A DNA stretch of 64,000 nt from Roseibium salinum (lineage in GTDB: Bacteria; Pseudomonadota; Alphaproteobacteria; Rhizobiales; Stappiaceae): assembly GCF_026240905.1 (NCBI RefSeq), contig NZ_JAPEVI010000003.1, forward strand, positions 4,590,501-4,654,500. The letters are read 5' to 3'. Below the pieces are notes generated by a model. That model was not told the DNA's origin. It was given only the letters and a program-made list of their open reading frames with translations, and did no database searches. Shown piece by piece: positions 61,100 to 64,000 of this stretch (its first letter is position 1; the number at the start of each line of letters is the position of its first letter). The position numbers were made by a program, and so were the translations under genes.

Positions 61100-62071
61100 T
61101 CACGGCGCGAGCACTGCGCAGAGACTTTCCACGCGCTTCAGGTTTCCGCCGAATGGCGACAGAACGTTAGTGATTGTCGACCGTGTTTCGCCGGAAAGCT
61201 CCTGGCGCAGCACGGCGGCAAGACTGCCGGTCGGGCTCAGATCGATATAATTCGCGCCGCCCTGCGCTTCGAGACCTGCAAAGGTCCGGCGCACCTGCAT
61301 CGGTTCCCGCACGATCCGCCAGCTCGAACCGGCATCCATCGTGTCGATCTTCTTGCCGAAACAGGCCGACCAGACCGGCCAGAAGGGAGTTTCAAAGGAA
61401 AGGCGCGCAACCGAAGCCAGATAGTCGTGCCGCGCGGCTTCGACCCAGGCGGAATGAAAGGCGAATGGAACGGGCAGCATCTGGAAGGGCGCATCAAGGC
61501 GCCGCAATTCATCAAGGACGCGCTGCGTGTCGCCGGCAAGGCATGCGAGGACGCAGTGGGCTTCGGCATTGAAGCCGGCAATTTCCGTCACGGCGGAAAG
61601 GAGAGGGGAGGAGGTGCGGATCTTTTCCGGGGCCAGCACGGCAATGAGAGCCCCCGCCGGTGTGTTCTTGCGGAAGAGCGCGGGCTGCCGGGCGACCGCC
61701 TTCAAGGCCGTTTCGAAGGGGATCATGCCCGCAACGCTCATGGCCACGAATTCCCCCAGGCTCACTCCCAGCAGCATGTCCGGTTTCAGCTTCATCTGCT
61801 GCAGGAGTTTGGCGGTCGCGAACTGCGTCATGAACAGCGAGGGATGCGAATGCTCCAGGTGATCGAACGGGTCGCTTGCCTTGCGGTCCGCCGAATAGAT
61901 CTTTTCCAGCGGCGAAAAGTCCTCGCAATTGCGCACGATGCGATCGCCGATTTCCATCCACTGCCTGAAAACCGGATAGGCGTCCATGAGATCGGCGGCC
62001 ATATGGAAATACTGCGACCCCTGCCCGGCGAAGCAGAAGACCGTGGGAAGGGACGGGGATGAGGAAAGCAT
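61100..62071 (-). CDS. trans-acting acyl hydrolase of trans-AT PKS (PksD/PedC type)
   Basis: The 323-residue FabD-fold protein has GQGSQ at 16-20, the nucleophile elbow GVSLGE (102-107, Ser104) and the catalytic His in FAFHSA (His206). Overall it is closest in pattern to PksD/PedC: FAGQGSQYFHMA, DPFDHLEHSHPSLFM, LPVPFAFHS and NYIDLSPTGSLAA. In trans-AT pathways this clade hydrolyses stalled acyl chains from carrier proteins (proofreading), whereas true malonyl-loading ATs usually have GHSLGE. A loading AT should therefore be encoded beyond the window. The start at 62071 is chosen for the canonical VFCFAGQGSQ spacing; the longer open frame upstream is non-coding. Divergent from the P450 gene. 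Confidence 0.85.
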   Translation of the reverse strand: MLSSSPSLPTVFCFAGQGSQYFHMAADLMDAYPVFRQWMEIGDRIVRNCEDFSPLEKIYSADRKASDPFDHLEHSHPSLFMTQFATAKLLQQMKLKPDMLLGVSLGEFVAMSVAGMIPFETALKAVARQPALFRKNTPAGALIAVLAPEKIRTSSPLLSAVTEIAGFNAEAHCVLACLAGDTQRVLDELRRLDAPFQMLPVPFAFHSAWVEAARHDYLASVARLSFETPFWPVWSACFGKKIDTMDAGSSWRIVREPMQVRRTFAGLEAQGGANYIDLSPTGSLAAVLRQELSGETRSTITNVLSPFGGNLKRVESLCAVLAP

Positions 62072-62435
62072 GCTAGGACCCTGGTCGAGACGCCGCAGTC
62101 CGCCTTTGTTGCACGGGCCGGTAACACCCGGCAAGGGAGAGACAATAGCGTGCCGGAGCCTCCGGCAGGCTTCCGGGCTCGGTTGTGGACATGGGGGCAG
62201 CGGGTTGCTGGTCGGTGCCTCACCGCTTGACGCCGACATGTCGTTGGGAAACACTTGACCTGACACAAGGCGAGGCGGAGCCCGGACCCTTCGGAATTCT
62301 CGAACCCTTTCAATTGAGACAGATTTTAAATGTTGTAACCGGGTGGCCCCGTCTTCAAAGTGCTCGGCGAACGCACCCGATTTCGTCCCGATATTCAGCC
62401 TGAGACCCAGGCGTAATTGTTTGAGAGACGCGCAG
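62072..62435. other. divergent promoter region between acyl hydrolase and P450
   Basis: These 364 bases lie between two divergent genes. They contain a small AT-rich core at about 62310-62340, the likely promoter area. Open frames through this region are extensions of the flanking genes without coding character. Confidence 0.45.
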
Positions 62436-63686
62436 ATGAACGAGTTCCGGAGCCCTGACGGCGGTGACATCGACTGGTGGCCATTGCTGTCCGATCCGGA
62501 ATTTCTGGAACACCCCTATCCTCAATTGCGCCGCCTTCAGGACCTTGGCAGCGTTCATCTGGACAAGGCCAGCGGCATTTACTTCATCCTCGGCCACAGG
62601 GCGTTCGCAAGGGTCGCGAAATCGACCGGCATGGGGCGGGACACGCGGCAATGGCGAGGCGGCTGGAATTCCGACGATTACCGTGCCAACGACCCGGTCG
62701 GCCACCGGTTGTTCAGCGAATTCCAGTGGCAAATGATCAATTGCGACGGTGACGACCACCGGCGCATGCGCAAGGTCTATGAGCCGGCTTTCCGCTCGCA
62801 GGCGATGAGCGCGATCGTCCCGCTGATTGAAAGACAGACACGGATCCTGCTGGACGCGATGCCGGAGAGCGGCGAAGTGGATTTCATCGAGGCTTTTGCC
62901 GGTCCGTTGCCGCTGCGCATTCTATGCGAACTCTTCGATATTCCCGCCCACCTTGATGAACAGATCGGCGCCTGGAGCGCATCTCTGATCCGCATCGGCG
63001 ACATCCTGATGACGCCGGACCAGAAGGCGGAAGCGCTGGCAGCGCTCAATGTCTTCAAGGCCTTCCTGCGGGAGCAGATCAGAGCGCGGCAGGACGCCGA
63101 TGAAGACAACCTGATGGGGCTGGCGATCCGCGCCTACAAGGACGGCACGCTGGACGAGGACGAGACGCTTACAAATCTCGTCTCCATGTTGGTTGCCGGG
63201 CATGAGACGACCGTCACGTTGATCGGCAACGGCATGCTGCTTCTGCTGCGCCATCCAGAGGAAATGGCCCGTCTGAGAGCCGATCCGGGCCTGATGCGCA
63301 CGGCAATCGAGGAATTCCTGCGCATGGAGCCCGGCGGCAATATGATCCTGCGCGTTGCCCTGGAGGATTTCGAGGTCGAGGGAACACTGATCCCCAAAGG
63401 GTCGCCGGTCCTCGGCCTGACCGGCGCCATCAACCGCGATCCGGCACGCTTCGCCAATCCGGACAGGCTGGATGTCGGCCGGCCCGCAAATGCGCAGTTC
63501 ACCTTTGGCGGCGGCGCCCATTTCTGCATCGGTGCGCCGCTGGCCCGGCTGGAGGCGCAGGTCGCTTTTTCGGCGGTTCTTCAGAAATACGCGCGGATCG
63601 AACTTGCCGGTGATCCGCAGTGGCGGCTCGACCGGATGAATGCGCGCGGCCTCGGCCGCCTGCCCGTGCGGCTGGAGACAGCGTGA
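62436..63686 (+). CDS. cytochrome P450
   Basis: The 416-residue soluble bacterial P450 has I-helix AGHETT at 254-259, ExxR (Glu293/Arg296 in EEFLR) and the heme ligand in FTFGGGAHFCIGAP (Cys364). All key residues are present. It probably hydroxylates a polyketide or other natural product; electron partners are not visible. The start at 62436 has GAGAGA ahead; the open frame extends further but without coding character. The stop codon overlaps the next ATG (TGATG), so it is translationally coupled to the HMG-CoA-synthase-like gene. Confidence 0.95.
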   Translation: MNEFRSPDGGDIDWWPLLSDPEFLEHPYPQLRRLQDLGSVHLDKASGIYFILGHRAFARVAKSTGMGRDTRQWRGGWNSDDYRANDPVGHRLFSEFQWQMINCDGDDHRRMRKVYEPAFRSQAMSAIVPLIERQTRILLDAMPESGEVDFIEAFAGPLPLRILCELFDIPAHLDEQIGAWSASLIRIGDILMTPDQKAEALAALNVFKAFLREQIRARQDADEDNLMGLAIRAYKDGTLDEDETLTNLVSMLVAGHETTVTLIGNGMLLLLRHPEEMARLRADPGLMRTAIEEFLRMEPGGNMILRVALEDFEVEGTLIPKGSPVLGLTGAINRDPARFANPDRLDVGRPANAQFTFGGGAHFCIGAPLARLEAQVAFSAVLQKYARIELAGDPQWRLDRMNARGLGRLPVRLETA

Positions 63687-64000
63687 TGACGATTCCGGTC
63701 GGCATTGAAGCCATGAATGTGTTCGGCGGCATGGCCTATCTCGATGTCCGCGAACTCTGCGACCATCGCGGCCTGGACCTGCCCCGGTTCGAAAACCTCT
63801 TGATGCAGGAAAAAGCCGTCGCCCTGCCTTACGAGGACCCGATCACCTTTGCGGTCAATGCAGCAAAACCCATTGTCGACCGGCTGAGCGAAGACGAGCG
63901 CGGCCGGATCGAGATGATCATCACCTGCACCGAATCCGGGATCGATTTCGGCAAGTCGATCAGCACTTACGTGCAGAAACATCTGGACCTGCCCTCCAAT
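63686..64000 (+). CDS. HMG-CoA synthase-like beta-branching enzyme (3' partial)
   Basis: The first 105 residues only; the gene runs off the window. VGIEAMNVFGGMAYLDVREL and IITCTESGIDFGKSIS are diagnostic for the HMG-CoA synthase family, with Glu83 in TESG as the general base. In bacterial secondary metabolism such enzymes (PksG, PedP types) add an acetyl-derived branch to the beta-carbonyl of a growing polyketide. Coupled to the P450 by a TGATG overlap. The catalytic cysteine should follow just beyond the end. Confidence 0.88.
   Translation, partial: MTIPVGIEAMNVFGGMAYLDVRELCDHRGLDLPRFENLLMQEKAVALPYEDPITFAVNAAKPIVDRLSEDERGRIEMIITCTESGIDFGKSISTYVQKHLDLPSN

Noticed and set aside
61100..62071. 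Housekeeping FabD malonyl-CoA:ACP transacylase
   Set aside because: It has GVSLGE rather than GHSLGE, resembles PksD/PedC along its length, is far from fab genes and sits beside P450 and HMG-CoA-synthase-like genes.
63686..64000. Mevalonate-pathway HMG-CoA synthase
   Set aside because: Not fully excluded because the gene is cut, but coupling to a P450 and the PksD-like neighbour make a polyketide role more likely.
1..64000. tRNA, rRNA or other structured RNA genes
   Set aside because: I found no tRNA-like cloverleaf, rRNA segment or recognisable riboswitch by reading; a covariance-model scan would be needed to be certain.

Overview
The window comes from a GC-rich alphaproteobacterial chromosome, most likely a marine Rhizobiales/Stappiaceae-type organism (Labrenzia/Roseibium-like). 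Pointers are a Ros/MucR zinc-finger regulator, a DUF6481 protein beside a cold-shock gene, a LEPR-XLL giant protein, and at the right end the edge of a trans-AT polyketide cluster of the type known from Labrenzia. The genus is an inference; no rRNA or tRNA gene was seen.

Left part (1-18000): mostly ordinary chromosomal genes. These are a 5'-truncated GGDEF/EAL protein, two small envelope-type proteins, a Crp/Fnr regulator, MucR, an exported nucleoside hydrolase, an NmrA-type oxidoreductase, a chromate module (rhodanese-ChrB fusion plus ChrA), a GST, an AraC regulator with a small secreted protein, an MscS channel, a TRIC-type channel, a run of three small exported proteins (glycine-zipper lipoprotein, EF-hand, LprI-like), DUF6481, and a cold-shock protein with a clear terminator.

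Middle scrap zone (18000-21600): decayed DNA. It holds a frameshifted unknown gene, an enoyl-CoA hydratase remnant cut by an IS3 transposase fragment, an AT-rich orphan membrane protein, IS-end-like direct repeats, an intact VapBC-type toxin-antitoxin pair, a nucleotidyltransferase fragment, and an AT-rich leader region.

Centre (21634-58713): the main object. A gene of about 29 kb encodes a LEPR-XLL protein of roughly 9,700 residues, split in this sequence by one +1 frameshift near 22950. It carries long beta-solenoid-like repeats with a 366-376-residue super-repeat, W-x3-G-F modules, a Calx-beta-like part, RTX calcium-binding repeats, twin LamG-like domains and a C-terminal metzincin HExxHxxGxxH site. 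Five genes follow on the same strand with mostly tight spacing: a GAF-GAF-TM-HlyD adaptor, a PqqD-like/M50 protease/HlyD fusion, a SapC-family protein, a SecA-like ATPase lacking the usual C-terminal parts, and a periplasmic HlyD-type adaptor. No ABC exporter, TolC or SecY gene is present. I propose that these form a dedicated maturation and export apparatus for the giant surface protein, with the LEPR-XLL N-terminus as a possible sorting signal.

Right end (58714-64000): an intergenic region with a perfect 17-bp inverted repeat, an FkbM methyltransferase, a DUF3089 hydrolase, a PksD/PedC-type acyl hydrolase, a cytochrome P450 and the start of an HMG-CoA-synthase-like gene. The last three are hallmarks of trans-AT polyketide synthesis with beta-branching, so a PKS cluster probably continues beyond the window.
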